A DNA stretch of 64,000 nucleotides from Artemisia argyi (taxonomy: Eukaryota > Streptophyta > Magnoliopsida > Asterales > Asteraceae): assembly GCA_030686995.1 (NCBI GenBank), contig CM060694.1, positions 92,595,844-92,659,843 on the forward strand. Direction: 5' to 3'. A model generated the notes under the pieces. That model was not told the DNA's origin, did no database searches, and saw only the letters and a list, made by a program, of their open reading frames with translations. Below are positions 33,577 to 43,683 of the stretch, in pieces. Position 1 is the first letter of the stretch. Each line of letters begins with the position of its first letter. The translations under genes were made by a program, and so were the position numbers.

Positions 33577-35449
33577 TTGTCAAATATCAAAACTATCTTT
33601 GTAGATATTTTTCAAAAACAAAATACAAAAATATAAAACCTACAAAAACACAAAAAGATTTTCAACTTCATAATTTCATTTTAAAAAAAAAATTACTTCA
33701 AGATATATTGTTTAAACACAATTTTCTCAATTTTATAACATACATATCTTGAGGGGGAGACATAAAATTTTTCTACTTCTTCATTTAAAAGCTTTTCTCA
33801 TCACGAAATTATTTTTCTCGATGCCTCTTGAACCATTTGTTATTAAGGTTTTCAAATTAACATCTCGTGGTTGGTTCAAGAGGGTGTAACATCCTAAATA
33901 CTCGAAGCGTTTATTGCTCGGACTCAATGTTATTAAGTTCTTAAAACTTTAGGGGCTTAATGTGCTTAATTGGTTAAAACTTTGAATGACAAACAAGTGG
34001 AAGGACCAAAAGTGACAATTTTTTTAAAGATTGCAATATATTAACCTAATCTAAATCGGTCCCTTCTCTTTTCACACAAACAAACGCACCCTAACGCTGC
34101 TAAATTTTCACAAAAATTCAAGATTTAATGATTTTCGTGTTTCAGTGATTGTAAGTACCAGTATTCATCATTTTCTTGCTATAATTTCACGCCCTAATTC
34201 TCTTATAACTTTCATTGATTTCTTTTGCTTAAATTGATTATTAGGGTTTAAGTAAATTTAAGATTGGGTGTTTTCAAGATAGGATGTTTTAGGGTAATTA
34301 ATCTAGATGGTTTGTTGCGGTATGTCCTAATGTGTAAGGATTCATCCTTGTTTTGATTCCTATATCATCTGTCTCGTGTAATTTAGGAGTTTAGGTTTTG
34401 GTGCTTGTCGTTCATGGCTGACACTCTCTGGGTTATTATTTGTTTGTTATGAGTGTTTTTTGTGACTTATAAGCTCTCTCTAAACATGTTCATTAAGTCT
34501 CATTGCATCTAAATAACGTTTGCTTGTGTTTCATTCATTTACACCAACTGTTTGATCTTTTGTGTTAGACGTGTTAGGCTTATGTAATGTTTGGAATTAG
34601 ACTATGCAATTTGATGCCTATTGTCACCAAACTGTTGCAGACCCTTGGCCCAATTCTTTCATTTAATTTTTTGGTCTATCGAGTTTAGCTATGAACTTAT
34701 CGAGTTACCTGATGAACTTTTCAAGTTATATGTTGAAATTGTCGAGTTTGATATTTGTGAGAGTTTGTGCATGAACTTATCGAGTTAGGACATATATGTT
34801 ATCGAGTTAGAGTTTCTGTCGAGTTATGTATGATTATCAAGTTTTATGCTTATCGAGTTATATGCAAGTTATGTTCATATCCTTTTTTATCGAGTTATCA
34901 ATGTTTTATCGAGTTACACTCTTCTTCTTGGTTTATCGAGTTTGGTTGTTTTATCGAGTTAAACATTTTCTGTGCTTATCGAGTTAAGATAATTTTTTAT
35001 CGAGTTTGAAATTTTTTGCTAACTTATCGAGTTATCAAATTTTTCTTTAACTGTTCTTGTACAAAGGCTTTTTCACTCCGAGTTAGGAGTTTCAAACGGA
35101 ACCATCGAGTATGGGTTCTAGTTTTTCAACCTTCATGAAAAGAAATGCTGCCCAAAATTTTTTAAATTTATCGAGTTAGAGGTGTTTTTGTCGAGTTAGG
35201 CTCTGAGTAAAATTTTTATCGAGTTATGTGTCAACTTTTTGTCGAGTTATGTGATTTGTCGAGTTAGGCTCTGAGTACTCAGTTTTATGACAAGCTGTAT
35301 GGTTTTATCATGTTATGATTATGTGATTGTACTATTGTCTTAGGTGATTGCTTTTTACCATAATGGATGACATCTTGGTCTTTTGTTATGCAACTAACAT
35401 GTATATCATTACATTGCTTCTGTTGGTTTTATGACACATTTCAGGTCAA
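33577..35449. repeat. non-coding spacer with ~20 copies of TTATCGAGTT
   Basis: This is 1.9 kb between RNase H and the extra ORF. The first part (33577-33900) contains a polypurine-type GAGGGGGAGA at about 33752. From about 34675 to 35280 the decamer (T)TATCGAGTT(A/T) or its TGTCGAGTT variant occurs roughly twenty times at irregular 15-40 bp intervals. No open frame with a domain is present (34767-35009 only translates the repeat). The function is unknown. Confidence 0.75.
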
Positions 35450-35452
35450 AAC

Positions 35453-38400
35453 ATGTCGATTGCATCCACACCTAGACACGAATTGATTCAAAGAGAAGAA
35501 AGAACAATCGGAAAGTCAACCAGAAAGTAAATCTTGAGACAATCACGTGCCATCCAACATGTGAAATCATCTTAGAGATACTCAAAGGACACTTTATTCA
35601 TAATCTTCTCACTATCACATGCACAGTACCAGAAGTCTACTTAACACAGTTCTGGAAATATCTTGAAGTTAGCAGAAATGACAAGAACTTGGGCATTCGT
35701 CTTGATCACAAAGATATTGTGTTTTATGTGAAAACTCTCCGCACTGTTCTTGGTTTGCCTGCAGAAGGAACAAAAAACCTCAAGAAATTCACTCCCTAGC
35801 CTTCATTGTCAGAAATTGTCAAACTTCTTCGAGAACTTCAGTATGATGAATTACAGGTCACACTCAACAAAATATCTAATGTCGACATAAAGTTCATTCC
35901 ACAACCATGGCTGACACTTTACTCAATCCTCACCAATAGTTTAACTGGCAAAGAAACTGGGCATGAACACCCTTCTCTAGAAATCATGCAGATTTTCTGG
36001 GGGGGGGGGGGGGGTTGTCAAACTTGCAACTATTGACTATGCTCAACTGATTTGGGAGGATATGGTTTATCAAGAAAGACAGATTAAGAAAGCCTCGAAC
36101 TCAAGAATTCCATTCTACAGATTCACTAAGTGTCTCATTGCTCATTTCATGAATATATACCCAGTAATTGATCGCAGATTGGAAGATAAAAAACACACAA
36201 CTGCCATGGATCATATGTACACGCGAATCAGAATTCAGAAGACAAATACTCAAAAACAAGGAATGAGAATTCCTGCAAGTTTGTTACCTGAAGCTATCCT
36301 TTGTACTGAGGCATATAAAGTATATGATGAAGCTCAAAGAAATGACCAAGTTGGTTTGACTTAAGGGAAAACTTCTAAAGCTGCAGCTAAAATCAAAACA
36401 ATTCCCAAGTCAAGAACTAAGAAAGTCACTCTGCAACCTAAGAAGAAAGTGACAACTCTTCATGATGAACCAACTGATGATGAAGGAGATGCTCAGAAAG
36501 AGACCGAGACTGAAAAGCTTGCACTGACTAAGAAGAAAAAGGCAGATAGGGGAAAAGCAAAAGAAACTCACGAAGAATCAGTCACCTCACCAATGTCTGA
36601 ATCCGAAGAAGATGAACAACTGCAACTAAACATAAGAAAAAGCAAACAAACAGAGGAGGAAAGAATTACTAGACTAACAAAGAAAGGTGAAGGTTCTGGT
36701 ACTCAGGATGTGGTAATGACGACTCCAGATTTAGAAAGAGATGCTCAATCATCAGAAGAAACATGTTCACAAACATTGTCATCCTCTGATCAAGATGGTG
36801 ATGATTCCAAAAATGAAACTGAGTCATCCAGTTCAGAACCAAAAGACTCTCTCGATAAACCAGCTGAAAGTGAAGAAGAAGCTCCGAAAAGCAAAGATGA
36901 TAATGCATCAGAAAGTGAAGAAAGTAGTGATGAGGAAAATCAGTCTAAAAGTGAAGAAGCTAAGAAAACAGATGATGATGAAGAAGATGTGAATGATGAA
37001 AGTGATGATGAATCTGATGGTGATGGTAATGATGAGCAGATTGATACTAGTAAAGACACCACTATTGACATTGTTGGTGTTGATGATGAACCGTCGACAG
37101 TTCAAACACAACAACAACCTTCATCACCTAAACAAGGTCATCCTCAGCAAACCCCTGATCTACCAACAACAGTTCACCCAAGCTTGCTGAAATCATTACA
37201 TGAACAACTCAAGATGCTCCAGAAACAAGTTGACGACCAAAAGAGTGATGTTGAAGCGTTCAAAGTGTACAATATTGATGCAGCAGTTAAGCACCAGGTG
37301 AAAGAGAGACTACCAGGAGAGTTTCGCAAGTATATTCGTGAGAAACTTCCTTCTATTGTGGAACACTACGTCAGAGATAATCTTAAAGGGATTGTTTCTC
37401 AGAGGTTTCAAACTACACCTATCACCATTCAAACTCTACCTCCAAACCCTTCTGTAAGTGATCTCAAAGGTAAACTGTTGGAAGCAATTGTAAATGATCC
37501 TAATGAGAATGATCTACGCAAGGCACTAATTAAGTCAATCAAAAGAGCTGAAAAGAAAGACGAAGCTTGCAAGAAGACGAAGGCTACCAAGCGTCGTCAC
37601 GATGATTCAGACCCAGATGATCAGCCACGACAAGGAAAAAGGAAGAAAGTATCCGATTCCACCTCCAGACCTCCAACTAAAACCACAACTGTCAACGTTC
37701 CAGCTGATCCAAACCCTACACATTCAACCAAGGAAGCAGGTGTAGATATGGATGACATCCCACTACAAATCACCAAAAACATTGATGAACCACCTAAGGA
37801 AGCTCAATTAATTCCAGCTCCTGAATGGATTAATCCCGATGCACCTTCGTTTAATTGGTTTGATGACATGGTCGATGCTCACCCTGATGTCCCTGAAGCT
37901 GAAGAAATGACTGAAGGATCGATTGTAAACTTCACTAAACGAATCAAGAAAGTGATGCAAACACAAAAACTTCAGCTTTCTGACTTGGTTAAGATTCGTG
38001 CAGCAGGGTTCACAGAATTCAAAACATGCACCACATCTGAACTCGAGTTTGAATATAACGTTGATGAAGTTGCAAGAGCTCTATCGGAGAATATTACTTG
38101 GGAAAAGAGGCCATCATGGGACAGAATCTACCCCGGCACGGATCCTGATGACTTTAAGTTTCAAGATTTCTCTCAACCATTACCTCTCATTGGTCCTCCT
38201 AGTGAACCAAAAATTCCTAAGCAATACTTCTTCAACAATGATCTCCAGTATCTTATCCATGGGAACACAGATCCAAATCACCGTTATGCTACATCTCTCA
38301 CCAAATTCAAAGCCACTTCATATCCTCTGGAAAACCTTGAAGATCAAATAAGAGGATTGTACTCCACGTCTATCAGCAAGTATAATGTTGAAGCAGCTTT

Positions 38401-38980
38401 GTGTACGCTTCACTGGCTAGAGATGCGCAAATGGTTCTATAAGTACAAGCTGACATTCCGATCTAAGCACAAAGTCTTCTCACAACAACGAATTCTTTCC
38501 ATCACAGAAGTTCCAGTAACCGAGAAAAGATTCGGTTATAATTTTCTTGACGAAATTGTGGTCCGTCGAATCGATGACAAGTTGTATAAATTCAGTGAAG
38601 CAGACTATCATCGGTTGAACCTCAATGACATAGAAGATATGTACTTACTTAAGGTTCAAGGCAAACTTCAGCATCTGCCCAGCAGCCTTCAGTATGACAT
38701 CATCAACTCTATTCTGCTCTTCATGCGCCAAACCATCATCAAAGCAAAAGTAGAAGATGGACAATTAAGAGTCGAAAGCTATCAAACGTCACTCAACTTT
38801 ACTGATCCACAAAAACAAATTCCTGACATCTCGTATTTAAGACCTTTCATCTTCAACAACAAACCTTTTGGAGTTTTTTACCCGTATAGGGATGGATACA
38901 GATTCATGAGATACAAAGAGGTTCACAAGTTCTCCAATCTGCCGTCTGGATACTCATCCTGTCTGATCATTTTAGTATAA
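35453..38980 (+). pseudogene. extra ORF after RNase H of the copia element (unknown function)
   Basis: This gene sits where env-like ORFs occur in some plant retroelements. The N-terminal block (35526-35800, with TVPEVYLTQFWKYLEV and LRTVLGLPAEG) ends at TAG 35798-35800. It resumes at 35806, and a 16-G run (35999-36014) shifts the frame. The part from 36015 (IDYAQLIWEDMVYQERQIKK, then IPFYRFTKCLIAHFM) runs to TAA 36362-36364. The same frame continues 36365-38980, including 843 codons open from the Met at 36449. Layout: a Ser/Glu/Asp-rich acidic tract (36480-37080), a coiled-coil-like stretch, a basic NLS-like cluster (RQGKRKKVS) and a conserved C-terminal globular part (VESYQTSLNFTDPQKQ). I recognise this as an ORF type common in Asteraceae copia elements. 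It shows no enzymatic motif, signal peptide or transmembrane segment, so an envelope role is not supported. Confidence 0.65.
35999..36014 (+). repeat. 16-G homopolymer causing a frameshift
   Basis: A pure G run inside the extra ORF. The upstream frame enters it and terminates at 36036, while the conserved protein continues in another frame directly after it. Length could also be affected by assembly error. Confidence 0.85.
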
Positions 38981-38983
38981 CAT

Positions 38984-41227
38984 TATCAGTATTTCATCAT
39001 AATTTTCTTCATCTATGACTTTGGTTTGTGCACATATAACAGTGTACAACCCGTGCTTGTAATGAAAGGACCATAAGGTACGCTTCAGTGCCTCAATCCT
39101 AATATAAGGAGTGAAGGCCTCTTACTTTTGAGTAGAATTAATCAAACATTTTCTAATTTTCATAATTCTGCTCAAAAGACAAGTATTTCACCTCAATGAG
39201 TATTCACTTGTTGAGGGGGAGCACTTGAAAACTCATCGTTTTGAAAAACAAAAGTTCTTGTTGATATCTCCCCATAAGACTCAAAAAGCATATTTTAATC
39301 AAAAGTTTATCAAAAACAACATTTCATATGCTATTTTTGAGGGGGAGAAAAGTGAATGTGATTAAAATATGAAAGTTCAATGTTGCTTAAAGTCAAATCT
39401 CATGCGAGCTAGACTCAGGATTAACCCAAGAATTGACGAAACATAAAAGTTAATAATCGAAAAGACTTATCCTCGACGGGTAATAACATCAAGTTAGTTA
39501 CTAGAGCTAGTTGTCACCTAAAAGCTGACAATGAAACTCTTTAACTAGCCACGTAAGCGTGTATCGAAAAGGATTTGTCTTAGTAGAAATGTACCGTTTC
39601 GAGAAACTTTCTGTGGACTTGACCAGGCCGGGTAATAACTTCAAGCTAGTATAACTAGTGATGTAAGCGTGTCTTGAATCGGTCTTGTTCACTGAAAGTG
39701 GATCAATTCAAAAGTGCTTGCTCCTCCCGCATGTGCAAATTTATTAAATACTTATGAGCACATGTGAAGGGGGAGCCCTTCAAAAGTAAACACAAAACTC
39801 TCAAAGTGTTAAACAAAATGTTTGATAATCACAAACACTTTGAGAGATTTTCTATCAAAGGTTTCATGGCAATTGTAGGATAATCATGAAGTTATAAGGT
39901 GATTAAGATAGGAAAAACCGTCCTATGATCCGCCAGAGCCGGAGGGATCTACCCAAGGACATCACCAATAGTTAGAATTAGAAGTCCTTAGGTATGATAC
40001 GAAAAAAAAGAGAAAAAAATGAAAGGGGAAAGAAGGAGTTGAAGAATTAAAAAGAAAGGTAAAGAAAAGGGTGAAAACAAATAGCCCTCCATTTGTTCAA
40101 CCTTAGGGCAGACATCGGGTACAACTCGTATGCTACTGGTTGTTGCAAAGACAACACCGGTATTGAAGATAAAGACGTCATGGACCTAGTGACGCAATGC
40201 ACTAAACTCTCTTAACCACTCAAGTTCTCTTAAAAGAGCTTGTTTCATTCTCATGGGGAACCGGTGTAATCTATCGACTTATCTCTTAGAGATATTTGAT
40301 ATTGAAGCAGGAGACCCCTCCCTAGTCTCCGCATAGGAAACCTAGGTGTGCACTTATCGAGTCTAGAGCCATGAGATACATGAAAGATCTCTTAGGAACA
40401 CTTAGTATTTCTACAACTGGTGTTCTACATCAATGGAGACCAGTTGTAAATTATCAAGTCCTTCGCAGATCTTAGCAATCTGCCGAGAACGTTTATGAGA
40501 GAATTACAAATGTATTTCTCAATGATTGAACGGAAATTCCTGCCAAGGTCAACATCAAACAGCCCTGACAGCAGGTCACTTCGGTAACCTTCACGGGTTA
40601 CGCTTAGTGTTCGCGGTGGTTCCATAGCGGTCTACAGTCGTGGAGTGATCCCTAGCGACTCACCCAGTCATTGAGCTACTTAGTAGGTCTCGTAAGCTCC
40701 TTCGGGGGTATCTGATATGGGAACGGACTTGATAAGGATTAGAAGGAGTCTTCACAATAAGCTGTTGACGAGCTCTAATTCCTTATCTGTAAGTACCGAT
40801 TGATTATTGCTAACTGTTTACCTGCAGGTACAAATCACCTCCATGATGGTAGATTCTAGCATGCTCATGCATACATCTTGAAGCCAATGAAAGCTCCCCC
40901 AAAGATCTAAGCACCACAAAGTTCAAAGAAAGATTCTACACCAAAAAGAAAAATCCACAAATTATAAAGACCAAAGATCAAAGTGTATGTAAAGGAACTT
41001 CGTGCTTTTGAAAGTCAAAGTCCAAATATGTATGAGCATGTTGGAATGGCGGACAACCACCACAGACACAAAAGTGACGAACGACAGACAACTTCATAAC
41101 ATGATCACCATCACATCAACATAGAATGAAGTACAAAGAACGATGAAAGATTTTGCTAACTATTTTTGAAGACGTCAACAACAAAGTCTAAGTTTAGAAG
41201 ATGACGACGTCAGGCAACCTTTGATGA
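38984..41227. other. non-coding 3' spacer of the copia with several polypurine motifs
   Basis: This 2.2-kb stretch has no supported gene. GGGGGAG motifs occur at about 39214 (TTGAGGGGGAGC), 39338 (TTGAGGGGGAGAAAAG), 39769 (GAAGGGGGAGCC) and finally 41229 next to the LTR. A GC-richer block at 39920-40740 (with GATCCGCCAGAGCCGGAGG) looks foreign to its neighbours, but its origin is unknown. Small frames here (39507-39692, 40425-40625) carry no domain. Confidence 0.5.
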
Positions 41228-41247
41228 CCAACACTTAGGGGGAGATT
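41228..41247 (+). other. polypurine tract before the inner copia 3' LTR
   Basis: TTAGGGGGAGAT lies immediately upstream of the LTR start TGTTAGGAATAG at 41248, the normal plus-strand primer position. Confidence 0.7.
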
Positions 41248-41576
41248 GTTAGGAATAGACTTTATTAATTCAAGTGTCGGTCATTGAGTTTTGTAATAGG
41301 TTGCAATATTATGTTAGTACGTTAGTGATTTAATATGTTTTTATTAGTTTTATGCTTAGTTTATATGTTGGTGAAGGTCTAAGGGCTTATTTTGTAATAT
41401 TGTCAAAGTTTAGAGAAGCCCTAGCCCTTACCTATAAATACCCATGTATCCCCTCATTTGAGGGTGTTGGTTCTCTTAATACTAAGTTCATTTCTCTTTC
41501 ATATTAGAGTTCCTTCCACTCTTTCTCTCTCTCTCTACTTACTTTCTCTCTCTAAGATTTAGTGATTACTAGTTAA
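41248..41576 (+). mobile_element. 3' LTR of the inner copia, truncated
   Basis: It starts TGTTAGGAATAG and has a TATA box (CTATAAATACCC, about 41432-41443) and a CT-rich downstream stretch. It breaks off at about 41576, where gypsy-like LTR sequence begins. Compared with the 359-bp LTR at 7711-8069 only about 30 bp are missing. Confidence 0.7.
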
Positions 41577-42640
41577 GAAAACATGACCTAACACCGTCAA
41601 GTGTAATTTACTCTTGACGGCAATGAGAAGATTAATACATGATGGCGTCAAATCTGGATCTAGGTAATACGAGAATTTCTTTGGTGGCGAGTTGACGGCG
41701 TCAAAATTTACACGTGACGCCGTCAGCCCCTAAAATCTATATATAGTTTTCTAATTTTCATGTATTAAGAGGAGAATTTGAGAGAGACTTTTGGGAGAAC
41801 TTGTGGGGAAACCCTAGGTCGAATTTTACAGGGTTTTTCACCCTTTTATCATCCATGTTCTAATAAAGATAAGTCTTCCAATAATCATTCAATCTGTCTA
41901 TGTGTTGTTTGATTCTATCTTATGCTTGTCTTTACTTTAACATGCTAGGCTAGGTTTTCTTTGTGTTTGCTTAGATGTAATGAAACCTAGCTATTGATTA
42001 TTGGTAGGTTGTTTGTTATTAATTATAATGGATGAATGATTTCGATGTTAGGCTTAAGAAAACTGGCAGACTTCCAATTGGTAACATACTTGAACGTCTT
42101 AAGAAACATGATTGGATGTGTACTACGATTAATTGGTTGTATTTAATGCATAAGTAACTACTAAGGAGGCCATGTTAGGAGCTAGTAGTCGGCTCGACAT
42201 AGGAAGACGTAGAAGCTTATAGAGTTAGGGAAGATCGTACACGGCCCTACGAATGGTATTAAGGAATATAACCAGTCATCCACGCAATTGTAACAAACTA
42301 ATCAACTAGTAAAAGATAGCTAGGGAGTAGTGAAATATAAGTAAACACGTTTTTCTTATTATGGTTTTTCTCCACATTTACTTTCTTGTTATTTTATTTT
42401 TATTGCATTAGTAGTTAATTGGGTTAGTTAACTAGCAACTAATTCCGCCCACTCTTCCAAAACCCGAGATTTTTACTTGCTTTCTAAAAAACTATAAAAA
42501 TACAAAAAGAATCATCCCTCACCTCTAGACCTAGTTTAATTAAGTTTTGATCCTAACGACACTATTCCCCGAGAGAATGATCAATCCCCATGTACTTGCC
42601 ACTACACTATACTACATCAGTCAGGTACACTGCCTGGTGA
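41577..42640 (+). mobile_element. gypsy-like LTR fragment, plus orientation
   Basis: It shares blocks with the minus-strand copy next to it and with 8704-9394: GACGGCGTCA motifs, CTATATATAGTTTTCTAATT, TCATTCAATCTGTCTATG, ACTTTAACATGCTAGGCTAG and TAATGAAACCTAGCTATTG. The first few hundred LTR bases are missing. The 3' end near TACACTGCCTGGTGAGG resembles the usual gypsy LTR end, so the boundary is uncertain by about 30 bp. Confidence 0.65.
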
Positions 42641-43611
42641 GGATTGACAGCTTCTCAAGATCCCTTGAGAAGTAAAACCTTTTGCAAGGTTGCAAAACCA
42701 CGCATCAGTAGTCACTCGTGCATTAAATACAACCATTAAAATCGTAGTACACATCCGATTCATGTTTCTTAAGAAGTTTAAGCAAGTTACCAATTGGAGA
42801 TTTGCTAGTTTTCTTAAGCCTAACCTCGAAATCATTCATCCACAACAATTAATAACAAACAATCAACTAACAATCAATAGCTAGGTTTCATTACATCTAA
42901 GCAAAGACAAACAAACCTAGCCTAGCATGTTAAAGTAAAGACTAGCATAAGATAGAATCAAACAACACATAGACATATTGAATGATTATTGGAAGACTTA
43001 TCTTTATTCAAACATGGATGAAAGAAGGGTTTGAAACCCTTACAAGAAGGTGTAAATTCGACCTACGGTTTGTGGTAAAGTTCCTTCAAAAGTTCTCTCT
43101 CTAATGAATGAAAATTAGAAAACTATATATAGAGAATACACATCTGACGGCGTCACGTTGTACATGTGACGCCGCCAACTAGCCGCCAATACTCTCCTTA
43201 GATTGCCTAGATCCAGATCTGACGCCGTCACTTGTTAATCATCACATGGCCGCCACCTTACAATTTACTCTTGACGACCTAGGCGTCCCAAAGGGTGGCG
43301 CCGTCACTCTTTAAATCCCAAAAACATTATGGCGCGTCTCGTGTAAACTTTATATCCACCTCTTTACCAATACATGACGCCGTCACATGTAAAGCGTGAC
43401 GCCGTCAGGTACTATTTCTAGCTTGATTTTGGAGACTTTGCCGTTTTCGTCACTTTTCGCTCCAAAAACGTCCAAAATGCTTCCTTTTCCAGATTTCTTC
43501 TCCAAAGTACCTAAAACGACAAAAGGAACGATTTGAGGCAATATTTGATCAAATAATCATGACTTAGGGATTAAATGACCCCCTAAAAGCGTAACACTTT
43601 TCGCCTCATCA
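42641..43611 (-). mobile_element. gypsy-like LTR fragment, minus orientation, 5' end at 43611
   Basis: On the minus strand it starts TGATGAGGCGAAAAGTGTTA at 43611 and aligns with the adjacent plus-strand copy in reverse, forming a tail-to-tail arrangement. Palindromic GTGACGCCGTCA motifs recur (43144-43155, 43376-43411 and others) upstream of a TATATATAG box. Its 3' part stops near the hairpins at 42651-42697. It abuts the original SIRE-like interior at 43612. Confidence 0.65.
42651..42697. repeat. two adjacent perfect hairpins at the LTR-LTR junction
   Basis: CTTCTCAAG-ATCC-CTTGAGAAG (42651-42672) and TTTTGCAA-GG-TTGCAAAA (42680-42697) lie side by side at the meeting point of the two opposed LTR fragments. 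Confidence 0.9.
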
Positions 43612-43683
43612 CTTTATCTTCGCTACGTTTTGTAATTTTATTTGCTTTCGGTTTTTATTTGTCGTCATCAAAAAGGGGGAGAT
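43612..43683 (+). other. last internal bases and polypurine tract of the outer element
   Basis: TTTGTCGTCATCAAAAAGGG followed by GGAGATTG immediately precedes the LTR start at 43684. This 72-bp piece is the only visible remnant of the outer element's own interior. Confidence 0.75.

Larger units (their letters stand above)
28210..41576 (+). mobile_element. inner Ty1/copia element with extra 3' ORF, 5' end deleted
   Basis: The order is: gag remnant, coiled-coil ORF, protease, integrase, RT-RNase H, a 1.9-kb repeat-bearing spacer, an extra ORF, a 2.2-kb spacer, polypurine tract, and start of the 3' LTR (41248). Its integrase and LTR start (TGTTAGGAATA) match the minus-strand copia at 38-8069, not the surrounding SIRE-like shell. 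It is therefore a nested insertion whose 5' LTR, PBS and gag core were lost in a deletion joining the outer LTR at 28209. The duplicated phrase TTGGTGATTTCAA at the junction is consistent with short-homology repair. Confidence 0.75.

Noticed and set aside
34675..35280. CRISPR-like array
   Set aside because: Repeats are only ~10 bp with irregular spacing in a plant retrotransposon; no leader or cas genes.
36669..37117. Antisense frames within the acidic tract of the extra ORF
   Set aside because: Shadows of the Asp/Glu/Ser-rich coding strand.
35453..38980. Envelope gene of a retrovirus-like element
   Set aside because: No signal peptide, no transmembrane helix and no glycoprotein-like Cys pattern are visible; only the position is env-like.
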